From Vandiemenella viatica (taxonomy: Eukaryota > Arthropoda > Insecta > Orthoptera > Morabidae), in NCBI GenBank assembly GCA_031002005.1, contig CM061919.1, positions 173,335,121 to 173,399,120 of the forward strand: a DNA stretch of 64,000 nucleotides, read 5' to 3'. The stretch's first letter is position 1. Every line of letters starts with the position of its first letter. Below the pieces are notes generated by a model. The model did no database searches. It was not told the DNA's origin and worked only from the letters and a program-made list of their open reading frames with translations. A program made the translations under genes and the position numbers. Of the stretch, positions 9,480 through 20,306 are shown piece after piece.

Positions 9480-11989
9480 AGTAAGTGCAGGAAAGTTAAA
9501 AACAAAATGCATGCATACATACAACTTTGAAATATTTGGGCTGACCTTATTTCAATAGTCACATGCTTGTATGCTTTCTGTTTCCCTGCTACTGCACTGT
9601 TTGATATGTGAGAGGAGTTATCCTTGACTTCAGCACAATTGTGGACAATTTATTTTTCACAATATAACAGTTTTTGAATCTTACTCAAAAAGGAAGTGGA
9701 TTCTGTGCTTCAGTTACAACAATAATTTGTATTCAACATTTCATGTGTCCCTATATTTTTGGATTCTTCATCTTCACGGTTTTCATGACTGGGAAAATCA
9801 ACAATTCCTATAGACTATATTAGGTATGTTACTTTTGTACCAATAGCTTGAAACTCTTTGTGGCCTACTACAATCACTGCTTGAGGAATCATCAATTTTT
9901 CTTAACCTTTGTGCTGGGGAGAGGGGGGGGAGGAAAATATACACATATAAAAAGGAATAGGTTTTGATACACAGTTTTACGTTCATTTGAAAAGTCTTAA
10001 ATATTTAATTTGCTATTTTGTTTATTGTCCTACAGAAACTAAGTAACGAGACCTGGAAAAAACAAAAACGGTCACAGTAATATTTTTTGAAATGTGACAG
10101 GTATTCACTGTCCATAGTTAGATTTTTATTAATTTTAACTCAACACGAAATAGTTAAACATATAATATTGTGGTTTAGACTAAATTATTTGATCATTGTT
10201 GAACCACGAAATTTTAATAACTTACCGAAAATTAATCAGTTTGTTATCTAATAATTGCAGCAGAACTTATGTGCCAGTGCTCGAAGTTCTCTGGACAAAG
10301 TTCTTTCACAGTGCTGAGTGAGCCATTGTTAAGTTAAAATCTCTTGCTTGGGTTTTTACTGAACAGATATATGCTTAACATTTGACCATTTCTGATAAGT
10401 TTTACATAAATATTAAAGTCTGTCTCATACCTTACACTGAAGAATCCAATGATTAATTGAGTTGGTTGTCAAACTATTGTACTTGTTTAACCCACAGCAA
10501 TTAATGAATTCTGGTTCAACATAACAAATAAGAAAATCACATGTTAAAAAAAAGACCTATGTGTTCTTGAAAATTTTTGAAGTTAATCTAGTATCAACAT
10601 GTTAACCTAAGGCAGGCATCAGAACCTTTAATGAAGATAGCAGGTCATTACCACGCACAAGTTCTAGTTCTCTCCTGAGAATCTTTCACAAGTCCCCAAA
10701 CAACTTTAAAAGATGAAAATAAGAGTTTTTCAGCTCATGATCAAATTACTTTTGAAGTTCACTAGCATTGTTTGAATGTCGAGCTCGGATATCACGTCCT
10801 ACACCTTTGAAAACTCTATAAGCCCACACTACAAGCCGAATGTTCAGATTCTACGTTCCATGGTTGAATAATATTCTATGTCCACTGTGTCTACCTGTTT
10901 TTGCAACATGACCTGGCAGGGAGTGCTTAAGAGCAACTGGCATCAAAACAATAAAGAGAGGCAGTATTTAAATGCTTTTCCCAGGGTTACACAATCTTTC
11001 AGAAATTTTGGTATGTTATAAGTCATTTTATTTGGAAGATTTTATGCCCTTATCATTTTTTTCCTTTATTCCTATGTTATTAAATTTTGAACTTTCATCT
11101 TAGTAATTTTTGTTTAATTTGCAAATACTCTCTTCCTCCACACAAAGATTTTTAAGTCTACCATTTTCTTAAAATTTTCTCTTTTATTTGGTGTATTTCT
11201 TAACTCTTGTAAATTTTGTGTAGTTATGTGTTAACTGAAATTGCACCTTATTTTTCCGGCCTGTGATGTCAAACTGAAATTTAAAAATTAAATCTCTCTC
11301 TAATTCCTATTTGTTTTAAAATGGGATTTACAAATGTTCTTTAGAAAAATTTGCTCTATTTTCTGATAGCTCATTTACTTTTCAGGAACCCTCTTCTCTT
11401 ATTTTGATGTTCATCTTTGGCACCAACTTTTTTTGAGAGAATTCCCAACAATGTGTAACAATCACAATATGTAAATCTTGCTTTTGTCCCATAAATTTTT
11501 AACTTTTTGCTAAACCATTATTGTATTCGTGTTCTCCGAATTTTTGTATTTTGTAAACCTAATTCTGCTATTCTATTTTATTAAATATTTTACTAAACAA
11601 CATACATTCAAATTGTTGTCGATGATTGAAATTGTTCTTTAAAGAGTGGGGTATGTTGTTGGTCTCTTTTCTCAGTCAGGTATTGGAGGCAGTCAATCCA
11701 GGGGCTCAAGCCCTCCCCTCCCCCAAGAGCATCTAGGTTACCTCTTACCCCGGACGACATTGTAATCCAATAAAGCCTACCCTCACCTAAGTCAAGCCTC
11801 TCCCTGAAACCAAAATCCTGGATCCACCCCTGGGTCAATCTATATGTTTGGTCATGGTGAGGATGGTTAGAACGTGGAGTGTGGGTGGTACTTGGTTATA
11901 GGAAATGAAGAGGTGATTTGCTTCTCTGATTAGGCTGTAGGTTATAGGATTTTCATTTTGGAAACTATTTTTAGACGGAGGATTCTATA
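9480..11989. other. Arm segment without recognisable genes (right)
   Basis: Mirror of 4961-7550, with nothing further recognised. Confidence 0.5.
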
Positions 11990-12935
11990 TGGATCATGAT
12001 ATGGAGGAATTTAATTCGAGTCTACAGTAAATGAATGGGTGATGGTAATCGGATGCGGTAAGTTATGTGGAGTGTGTACGTTCTATTTGGAATTGGTTCT
12101 AAAAGTAGTTGCGAGCATATAGCTGTGAGAGGCAGCCATAGGTGAGTATAGGGTGGAGAAAAGTTTTTTAGGTTTTTACAATGATGCTGATGTGAAGTTC
12201 CCAGATGTTCCGGTAATTAGCTTCAGGAGATAGAGTCTGGCGTTCGCTTTCGTGGTAATAGTTTTGAGGTGGTGTATCCAGGTTAGGTGTCTGTCGAGGG
12301 TGATGCCTATGTAACTTACAGTGCATTCCCGAAAATAATGGCTTGGGTTTTTGGGTGTTATGATTAAACTCCAACATTTGCACCATTTAACGCAAGTGTC
12401 CAGCTGTGTTTGTAGTGATTTTTGTGATTGTTGAAGGGATTTTTGTATGTCTAGGTAGGCAGTATCATCTGCGTACTTTAGGATTTATATAGATGATGCG
12501 GATATGGATACGTTGGATAAGTATAGGATGTGTAGAAAGGAGAGAAGGTGGAAAAGGAGAAAATGTGGGAGAAGAAGTGGTTTATAGCTACAGGTACAGT
12601 TTTGAGGAAGGAGGCTATTGTGTGGATGCAGGTGAAGGGCAGTGTGAAGGTTTACAATTTGAAGATGAGGCTGGTGTGCCATATCTGATAAAATGCTTTC
12701 TGTATGTCCAGTGGGGTGAGGATTGCTCATCTGTGGATGTTGATGTAGGTGTTCAGGAGGTGTACTAGTTTGAGGAGTTGTTCTTGGTTGCATAGTTTTG
12801 GGTGGAAGCCGCTCTGGCCTAGGGACAGGAGAAAGTGTTGTGATAGGTGTTTGTGGATTCCTTGTGATATTTTACTGAAAACAGGTGAGGTTGATGGGAC
12901 GGTATGATTTGAGGTCTGATGTTAGTTCGGCTACC
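11990..12935 (-). pseudogene. Jockey-like LINE reverse transcriptase relic (right arm)
   Basis: Mirror image of 4040-4960 on the minus strand, with the same broken frames. Small differences from the left copy occur, for example a 3-base change near 12358 where the left copy has an extra caacaaa-type triplet. Confidence 0.8.
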
Positions 12936-13099
12936 TGGAGCGCTTGCTCTTATATAGCCATCGTTGGTTTACGGTTTCCATCTTCGTGATAGTCACGTGC
13001 GTCGACGTGGTAGAGCCGGTAGCTTGATGGTGAGATGTCGGCGCCCGGCAGTGGGAAGGGAGGCATGGCAGGGATACACGCGATGGAGGAGGTCGGTTG

Positions 13100-14163
13100 T
13101 AGTCATGGAGGAAGGAGTAAATGGAGACGACGCAAGGGACCTTCAACACGCACTGGAGTGAAACCGGGTAGAGAGAAGTGGGGTAGGGAGGTAGCCATAT
13201 TGGTCAGCCGTAGAAACACAGGGAATAGACACAAAAACCTCAAGGAATCATACGACAACCGTCGCACAGCAATTTGATGATGGATTACTATGTAACTCGA
13301 CGAGACAGACAAAATGAAGAATAATTTTTTGATATCCTGCTTAGTTCTCGAGATATACTGTCTCAAAAGTGAGGTGTTTTAGGTTGAATTCAGAAGAAAA
13401 ATATCCCTAAATCAAATTTGATAATAGATTCTTATGTAACACGACGAGAGAAATTGAAAGTAAACAATAAAAATTTTCGATATTCGTTTAGTTCTCGAGA
13501 TATGCTGTCTCCAAAAGTCAGAAGCTTAAATGGGAGTAGTATACATTGCGATACGTGATACACGTTGTGTCACTAACATGGTGCTTATGAAATTACTAAC
13601 TAACTAATAATAAATTGTTTGTCCCTTCTGCTACAGGCTGATTTCAACTTACCCACATTTCCATTAATATTGTCGCTACAAAATCAAACTCTGTAGGCAC
13701 ACCTAAACACATGAAATGTACATCGCGAACTAAATTTCGGGTAACAAAACGTTTGCTTCATTACGTTTCATAGTTCGCACAGCACAAATTATCACAATTA
13801 ATTTCATCGTACACTTTCAGTGTAAACTGAACTGGACTAAAGCACGCAGAATACCATATTCATTGTATCGCGCTGTAAACTTGACCCGCTTAAATTAGAC
13901 TTCCAACATTGTTTACAATAAGGCTAGCCTTTATGTGCAAAGCAGTAACATATGCTGATTGTCTACACTACACCAACAAATATTTGAGAACGACATTATC
14001 CTGTTGAGAGCAATGAATAAATTTATAACGATAGGCCCTAATGTTGCAGTTACCTATCAGACATTCAAGAACAATAATTACAATGTGACTTAATTATGAA
14101 AATTATTCCAGGTTGTTTCCTGTCTTGTCTGTTTGTGCAACCGTATGCAACACAACTTGACAT
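13100..14163. repeat. Second-level inverted repeat, copy B (right arm)
   Basis: Mirror image of 2794-3870; the THAP exon lies on the minus strand at 14094-14163. Same landmarks as the left-arm copy, with few differences. Confidence 0.85.
14094..14163 (-). pseudogene. THAP-domain first exon, copy B (right arm)
   Basis: Mirror of 2794-2864: ATG at 14161-14163 on the minus strand, the same MSSCVAYGC start, the same lost donor, and a small difference near the end of the exon. Confidence 0.6.
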
Positions 14164-15061
14164 TATAGAAAACTTCAGAATATTAGAAAATGAAATATTC
14201 TCAGCAGCAGACACAGTGCAAACAACCAATGTTTTGAGGTTATTTCTGTGGTCGCCGCGCAAGTGCAGTAGGAGTTTTATATGAGGTTTCACAGAATCAG
14301 CGTTATTTCGTCTCTATATATTCCTGCCTCCATGGTTGTATTTCAGAGTTCATTCTCGCATTTTCTCGACGGCTCTGTCTCGTTACTCTTATTCTGCTAA
14401 TGGTTCCAAGATGTGCTAAACTGATAGCCAGTATTTCTGTTTACAGTGCTTTCCGCAAGACGAATCTTCATAGCCTCTTTGATTAAACTATACCATCCAT
14501 TTGCGTGGACTAATATTCGTGTCTCCACGAAGTCAAACCATGTCTCCTCTCTTTGTTGTGTAATACCACAGCCGACGTTGTTCCAGGCGTAGGAATCTCG
14601 AGTACTCTACGCAGAGCAAACCGGAGCGTGTGCTCCATTGCAATGAAATTAGATTAAATATACTGATGCCCACAATCGCAAGGGATGGAATAATTGCCAG
14701 TTATATATATTAACCATGACATGTTCGTTGTAAAAATTAATGCTTATTTTAATTTTATTTTTTGCCTTTCGTTGTAGCATATAATATTTTGTCACTATAA
14801 TCTTGTGGGTAAATATATTAACCCTTACATTTTCCACATCCCAGAGGTCCTTCCTCAGCAGGGACCTATAGAACAAAAGTATGGCCGCCATTTCACTGTG
14901 ATAGATCTTTTTTAAAGATTTTTTATAAAGATATTTTATACAATATTTTACAGTATTATGGAAAATATTTTATAAAAGATTTCATCATCCTGCCCAACCC
15001 ATGGAGAAGGAAATATATGGAAGAGAAGTGACGGTAAATCTGTGAAGCAGGCTCTAAACTC

Positions 15062-15074
15062 TCGCGCATGCGCA
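15062..15074. promoter_or_regulatory. NRF1-like palindromic site upstream of THAP exon
   Basis: The sequence TCGCGCATGCGCA matches the known NRF1 (Drosophila Ewg-type) consensus YGCGCAYGCGCR. It lies about 100 bp before the THAP ATG in a locally GC-rich stretch. In the left arm the same site (about 1883-1895) carries one C-to-T-type change. Confidence 0.5.
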
Positions 15075-15174
15075 GTGGCGGCAGGGCGATATTGCGTTCC
15101 CAAACAAATGCGATGTTCACATTGTGTTAGATGCTGTGATTATTTCATTTTGTAATGTGTATAAGTGTTTTATA

Positions 15175-15245
15175 ATGCCATCTTGTGTTGCATACGGTTG
15201 CACAAATAGGCAAGAGAGGAAAGAACCTGGAATATCATTTCATAA
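15175..15245 (+). CDS. THAP-domain first exon, copy A (right arm)
   Basis: Starts at ATG 15175-15177 and encodes MPSCVAYGCTNRQERKEP then GISFH, ending at a consensus GTAAGT donor (15246). A GC-rich segment with an NRF1-like palindrome lies about 100 bp upstream, so this is the copy most like a real promoter plus first exon. The partner exon with the second half of the C2CH finger should lie to the right; none is recognisable before the gap at 17033, so it may lie inside the gap or be missing. Confidence 0.6.
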
Positions 15246-15984
15246 GTAAGTTGAATTCTAATTATCGTTGTTGAAGTGGGCGTAGGTTGCAAACTTCGGT
15301 GCCTGTCTATAAATATTTAGTCATAGCTCTCAATGGGATGACTTTGTTCTCAAATTTTTGTTGGTGTAGTGTAGAAAATCAGCATACCTTGCTATTTTGC
15401 ACATAATAGACTAGCATTACTTTTTAACGAGTGTTGAAAATGAGATTTAAAGGGTGTGTTTTACATCGCGATTCAGTGAATTTAGTATTGCGCTTTCTTT
15501 CGTCACGTTGCAGTTTATACTGACAGTGTATGATGAAATTAAATGTGTTAAATTATGCTATGCAATCTAGGAATCTTGATGAAGCAAACGATTTGTTACT
15601 GCAAATACAGTTTGCGATTCAAATACGCGTGTGTGGGTATGTCTACATAGTTTGATTCTGTAGCGGCAATTTAATGGAGATTGTGGTTAGGTCTAAATGC
15701 AGTCTGTACCAGAATGGTTTTGTTGTTCCATAAGGGACAAAGAATTTATCTATTACTGTTAGTAATTTCATGAGAACCAAGTTAGTGACAAAACGTGTAT
15801 CGCGATATAACTGCTTCCAGGTATTCCCAATTAAGCTTACGATGTATGGTAACAAGATAACTATTTTTATTCTGATCTAGGCCGCATTTCAACCTAACCA
15901 CAAGTGGTAGTAAAAAAACTGAAATATCCATTCTGCATGTCCACCATTGTGGCTTTGGCAGAATTAATTTTTGATCCAGGCCGC

Positions 15985-16365
15985 ATATCAACCCAATCCC
16001 AGTATATCCCGAAAACTAAGCAAGATATCGAAAAATTTTATTCTTTATTTTCGATTTGTCTCGTCGTGTTACATAAGAATCGATCATTAAATTTGACTTT
16101 TGCGAAATTTTTCTTCTGCATTTCAACTCAAGACACCTCACTTTTGATACAGTATATCTCGAGAACTAGGCGAGATATCGAAAATTTTATTCTTTATTTT
16201 TTATTTGTCTCGTCTTTTTAAATAAGAATCCGTCATCAAATTTGACTTTGACCAATTTTTTCTTCTGAATTTCAACCAAAACATTTCACGTTTGAGACAG
16301 AATATCTCGAAAACTAAGCATGATATCAAAAAATTTATTCTTCATTTTTTATTTGTCTCATCGAG
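15985..16365. repeat. About 150-bp tandem repeat (right arm mirror)
   Basis: Reverse complement of 581-958, with the same unit order and small differences. The recurring core here reads tatctcgagaacta. Confidence 0.9.
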
Positions 16366-16539
16366 TTACATATAATCCATCACCAGATTGCGGCGTTACG
16401 TTTATCCTAGAGTCCCCTTGAGGTTTTTGTGTCTGTATGGGTTCGGCCTAGCCCCCCACTCCTCCTCCGCCCAGCTTCACTTCAATGCGTGGTGAAGGTT
16501 CTTGCGTCGTCTACATATATTTCTTTCCCCCATGGCCCA

Positions 16540-17032
16540 ACCAAGTAAGCAAAGAAATTGCCGCAAGCAAAGATACCGAGGTTTGTTTGGACAGTTTAAA
16601 CAACGAAAATCTTCATATCTGAGTATGAACGGAAGGAAATATTGTTTGTTCAATCAGACTATAAGTGTATGAATAAAAAGATGCACACTTACGCATAGAT
16701 CGCGAAGTTAATTAGTTCTGCAAAAGAAGGCTGTAAAATTAATGAATTAGGAATCTAATACTTGACAAATTTCTGAAATAATAGCAGAGAGTTCATTGAG
16801 ATTTGCGGATATTGTTCTGTGTACTGGTGTACTCCGCCATCAGCAGTCGAGTACAAACCATTGCTCGTAAACTGAAAAAATAGACACCCCGTAATATATC
16901 ATTGGGTTCATGGATAATAATTCCGATGTAGAAATTTATGAAAATATTCCGGTAAATATTCATTCAACCTATACTGCAGCTTTGATTATAATTTTTACAA
17001 TGCGCCATGTGCTCACAGTGCTGCTCTTTTGC
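16540..17032. repeat. Outer-tip unit (right arm), ends at assembly gap
   Basis: Mirror of 1-410 plus about 90 further bases not present on the left because the window starts there. The last bases before the gap still align with 9050-9090, so the repeat continues into unsequenced DNA. Confidence 0.78.
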
Positions 17033-18032
17033 NNNNNNNNNNNNNNNNNNNNNNNNNNNNNNNNNNNNNNNNNNNNNNNNNNNNNNNNNNNNNNNNNNNN
17101 NNNNNNNNNNNNNNNNNNNNNNNNNNNNNNNNNNNNNNNNNNNNNNNNNNNNNNNNNNNNNNNNNNNNNNNNNNNNNNNNNNNNNNNNNNNNNNNNNNNN
17201 NNNNNNNNNNNNNNNNNNNNNNNNNNNNNNNNNNNNNNNNNNNNNNNNNNNNNNNNNNNNNNNNNNNNNNNNNNNNNNNNNNNNNNNNNNNNNNNNNNNN
17301 NNNNNNNNNNNNNNNNNNNNNNNNNNNNNNNNNNNNNNNNNNNNNNNNNNNNNNNNNNNNNNNNNNNNNNNNNNNNNNNNNNNNNNNNNNNNNNNNNNNN
17401 NNNNNNNNNNNNNNNNNNNNNNNNNNNNNNNNNNNNNNNNNNNNNNNNNNNNNNNNNNNNNNNNNNNNNNNNNNNNNNNNNNNNNNNNNNNNNNNNNNNN
17501 NNNNNNNNNNNNNNNNNNNNNNNNNNNNNNNNNNNNNNNNNNNNNNNNNNNNNNNNNNNNNNNNNNNNNNNNNNNNNNNNNNNNNNNNNNNNNNNNNNNN
17601 NNNNNNNNNNNNNNNNNNNNNNNNNNNNNNNNNNNNNNNNNNNNNNNNNNNNNNNNNNNNNNNNNNNNNNNNNNNNNNNNNNNNNNNNNNNNNNNNNNNN
17701 NNNNNNNNNNNNNNNNNNNNNNNNNNNNNNNNNNNNNNNNNNNNNNNNNNNNNNNNNNNNNNNNNNNNNNNNNNNNNNNNNNNNNNNNNNNNNNNNNNNN
17801 NNNNNNNNNNNNNNNNNNNNNNNNNNNNNNNNNNNNNNNNNNNNNNNNNNNNNNNNNNNNNNNNNNNNNNNNNNNNNNNNNNNNNNNNNNNNNNNNNNNN
17901 NNNNNNNNNNNNNNNNNNNNNNNNNNNNNNNNNNNNNNNNNNNNNNNNNNNNNNNNNNNNNNNNNNNNNNNNNNNNNNNNNNNNNNNNNNNNNNNNNNNN
18001 NNNNNNNNNNNNNNNNNNNNNNNNNNNNNNNN
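17033..18032. other. Assembly gap of exactly 1000 N
   Basis: A run of 1000 Ns marks a scaffold join of arbitrary stated length. It starts inside the right palindrome arm and ends in unrelated sequence. Open frames crossing it are not real. Confidence 1.
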
Positions 18033-18258
18033 GTCATACATTTTGAGAAAAAGTGTACACGAAAGCGAAATGAAACGTACCATTGACGTGGTGCCACACG
18101 AAAGTTACGAAACGATGCACTTTAAACAGTACAGACCTCCATTTCCATTCAAGTTGTTGACGCCGAAGATAGTATCTACACACTATTGTGATTTATGTAA
18201 ATCGCTGTCACATTTACGTGATAACAGACCAGATTTAGTTTATTACAGGATGCAATAA
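18033..18258 (+). CDS. Possible 3' coding end of an unknown gene at the gap edge
   Basis: The frame is open from the gap to a TAA at 18256-18258 and encodes 74 residues. It holds basic and aromatic stretches such as FKQYRPPFPFKLL and a CDLCKS pair of cysteines near its end. It has no premature stops and codon use unlike the AT-rich noise around it, so it could be a terminal exon. No homolog comes to mind and the 5' part is hidden in the gap. Confidence 0.35.
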
Positions 18259-18512
18259 TTAATGTGGGAACTAAGAGCAAGGTGAATATTATGAAAACAC
18301 AAAAGGCTTTATCAACAAAGGTCCTATTATTTCCACATTTGCAGCGATTTAAGATCTCTAAAGCTAAAGCAGAATATTTAAAAAATGTAATTGGTGCACA
18401 TTTATAAGTTTAACTGTAGCAGTATTTCTCAAGTAGCAGTAAATTAATTTCACTCTGCAGATGATATACGCTGTCACTTAATACACATTAGAACACACCG
18501 TGTCACTGGCTA

Positions 18513-19354
18513 CAGGGTGGGATTCAAAAGTAATGAGCCTTTGTTCAAAAGGACGGTTTTATGGAGCAAATCGGAACCACTGACTAACAGTCTTCAAAAT
18601 AGGCATCTCCTGCATCAATACACTAATGTAGGCAGCTTTTACATGTCCCAAAGGTGACCACGTAGGCCTGTTCCGGAATGGCTACAAGGGCCGGATGTCC
18701 TCGATCGAGTGGAAGCGTTTTCCTTTCAGCACTGACTTTAAGTGCGGAAACAAGAAGAAGCCAGGAGGCGACAAGTCCAGACTGTAGGGAGGCTGGGGAA
18801 CCAACAGAACGTTCACCTGGGCCAGGTAGGCTCACGATGTGGCTGGGCACGTTATCGTGGTGAAGCTTGTCCTTGATGTCCCTTTGCTAGAGCAAGACAA
18901 TTCTTTTCAGGACTTCCAAGTAGTAAACAGCATTCATGGTCACTTCAGGTGGGACAAACTCGTAGTTGACGATTTCCTTCACTCCAGTGAAATTGATGAG
19001 CGTCTTCAATTTGCTCATCCACCCTTTCTTCGGAGTGAGTTTGAGGTGTGCCACTCAGAGCTTTGGCATTTTGTCTCTGGGTCGTTGAAGCATTTCAAAT
19101 GTTTTGGAAGGAGACTTGCCCAACCGGAAGCAGAACTTGATCGTGTACCATGGTCTAACAAACCTTCGATTATTGCCTTGTCATGCACTACCACATAGGG
19201 GTTCACGTCAAGGCCAATCCTATCGCTCCGAAAGCTTGGAGGCAACTGAGCTGCGTTGCGTTATGAAGCCAATACCCCCCCACAAGTTGAGCGCGTGGCA
19301 AGGTATGCTTATGTCAGAATAAAATGAGGCTGACTACTTTTGAATCCTACCTTA
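18513..19354 (-). mobile_element. Internally deleted mariner element
   Basis: Terminal inverted repeats are CAGGGTGGGATTCAAAAG at 18513 and TAAGGTAGGATTCAAAAG read inward from 19354. They are flanked by TA at 18511-18512 and 19355-19356. The minus strand retains decayed transposase pieces, including a broken HHDN-like box and YSLDLSPPGFFLFPHLK near 18740, where mariner normally has a catalytic Asp in SPCDFFLFP. At 842 bp it is about two thirds of normal mariner length, so the N-terminal coding part is lost. It lies upstream of the AFG2A-like gene. Confidence 0.85.
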
Positions 19355-19672
19355 TACATCCACAGATTTACTGGTTCTGCACAGTGGAAAAAGCATTAAT
19401 TTTTTTTGTATGAAACTCTGAAATTTAAAATTCAGTTATTTTTCCCATTAAGGGCTACCCTCCAAGTCTTCATGATATGCAGTTGACATATTTGATCTGT
19501 ACCACACTTGTTATTGTTTCCTGCTGTTCTTTTACCATTTTATCCAATATTAATTTTTTTCTCTGTCTCCCTTTTTTGCCAAAAGAAGCATTTCTAAATG
19601 TGTATATCTTTTACATTTTGTTAATGTTAATTTTTTTGTTTTGTTTCCATTGCTTTATGGTATTCTCTATGT

Positions 19673-19986
19673 CAGTGGTTCCCAATTAGTGGTACATATA
19701 CCCCCCCCCCTAGTGGTATGTGAAGTTGCTTCAAGGGGTATTTGCGGTAATCTTTTATCTTAGGTAGCCTAATTATTACGGTAATTGAAAAATAAAACAA
19801 TTACACAAACATTACTGTCGTCAAAATATATTTTAAGATTAACTCTGTGTGTGAAATAATTACTTTGGCTGTGCGAAGCATTCTACTGGGATTAACACAT
19901 TTATTTATCATTTTAGTTGTAAGAGGTATCCGAGGTTGAGCTCCTTCTTGAAGTGGCACTTGGGAAAAATTAATTGGGAACCACTG
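19673..19986. mobile_element. hAT-type MITE just upstream of AFG2A-like start
   Basis: It begins CAGTGGTTCCCAATTA and ends with the reverse complement (TAATTGGGAACCACTG), giving 16-bp perfect terminal inverted repeats of hAT type over 314 bp. The flanking octamers (19665-19672 and 19987-19994) match at only four positions, with the mismatches all transitions, which fits an old insertion. It ends 130 bp before the putative start codon at 20117. Confidence 0.8.
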
Positions 19987-20116
19987 TTCTGCATTACATT
20001 CTCTTATCTGCAATGTTTTTATTGTGTGAATGTTACTACTTCTTTTGTTCAATTGTCACCATTGTTTTCAAAACTTAACAGTTGTTCTTGTGCATTTTAT
20101 TTTTTAGATTTCCAAT

Positions 20117-20306
20117 ATGTCCCGTAAGTCAAATACTAGAAAATCGGTTACATTGTGGGAAAAATGTGAGTGCTGCAATGCTATAATTGCTCACAAAGAT
20201 AATTCTGCTCATTTAAATCATTGTCCTCCATCATCAGAGAAATGGCATCATTCTTATATTAAGGATGGAGTTGTGTACAGCACTGTAGAACAATTTGAAT
20301 CTGCAG
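20117..20306 (+). CDS. AFG2A: AFG2A-like exon 1 (start codon, Cys/His segment)
   Basis: ATG at 20117, ending at donor GCAG|GTAAGT in phase 1. It encodes 63 residues with a C-x2-C and H-x4-C pattern ([20 protein letters not shown]), a possible small zinc finger. Assignment to this gene rests on phase, position and the general form of insect N-termini, so it is less certain than later exons. A TTTTTTAG just before the ATG could be an acceptor for a 5' UTR exon. Confidence 0.6.

Larger units (their letters stand above)
15175..16530. repeat. Second-level inverted repeat, copy A (right arm)
   Basis: Mirror image of 400-1778; the THAP exon lies on the plus strand at 15175-15245 and the tandem repeats at about 15985-16365. 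This copy keeps a good splice donor and an upstream NRF1-like site. Confidence 0.85.
8501..16939. repeat. Right arm of giant inverted repeat
   Basis: Reverse complement of 1-8482. The last verifiable paired base is 16939, because its partner is base 1 of the window. The sequence continues to 17032 and then enters an N gap, so the arm probably extends further. Small indels relative to the left arm break open frames: the ORF intact on the minus strand at 8040-8345 loses two bases near 8708-8716 in the right arm. Confidence 0.97.

Noticed and set aside
1..16939. Integrated virus or Maverick/Polinton with long terminal inverted repeats
   Set aside because: No polymerase B, integrase, packaging ATPase or capsid genes are visible, and the spacer is only 18 bp.
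16910..18258. Open frames of 350-410 codons spanning the N gap
   Set aside because: They consist of 1000 unknown bases with a few real codons at each end; only 18033-18258 is kept as a tentative coding end.
18678..19322. Plus-strand frames in the 18513-19354 element
   Set aside because: The mariner transposase remnant reads on the minus strand; the plus frames are its complement.
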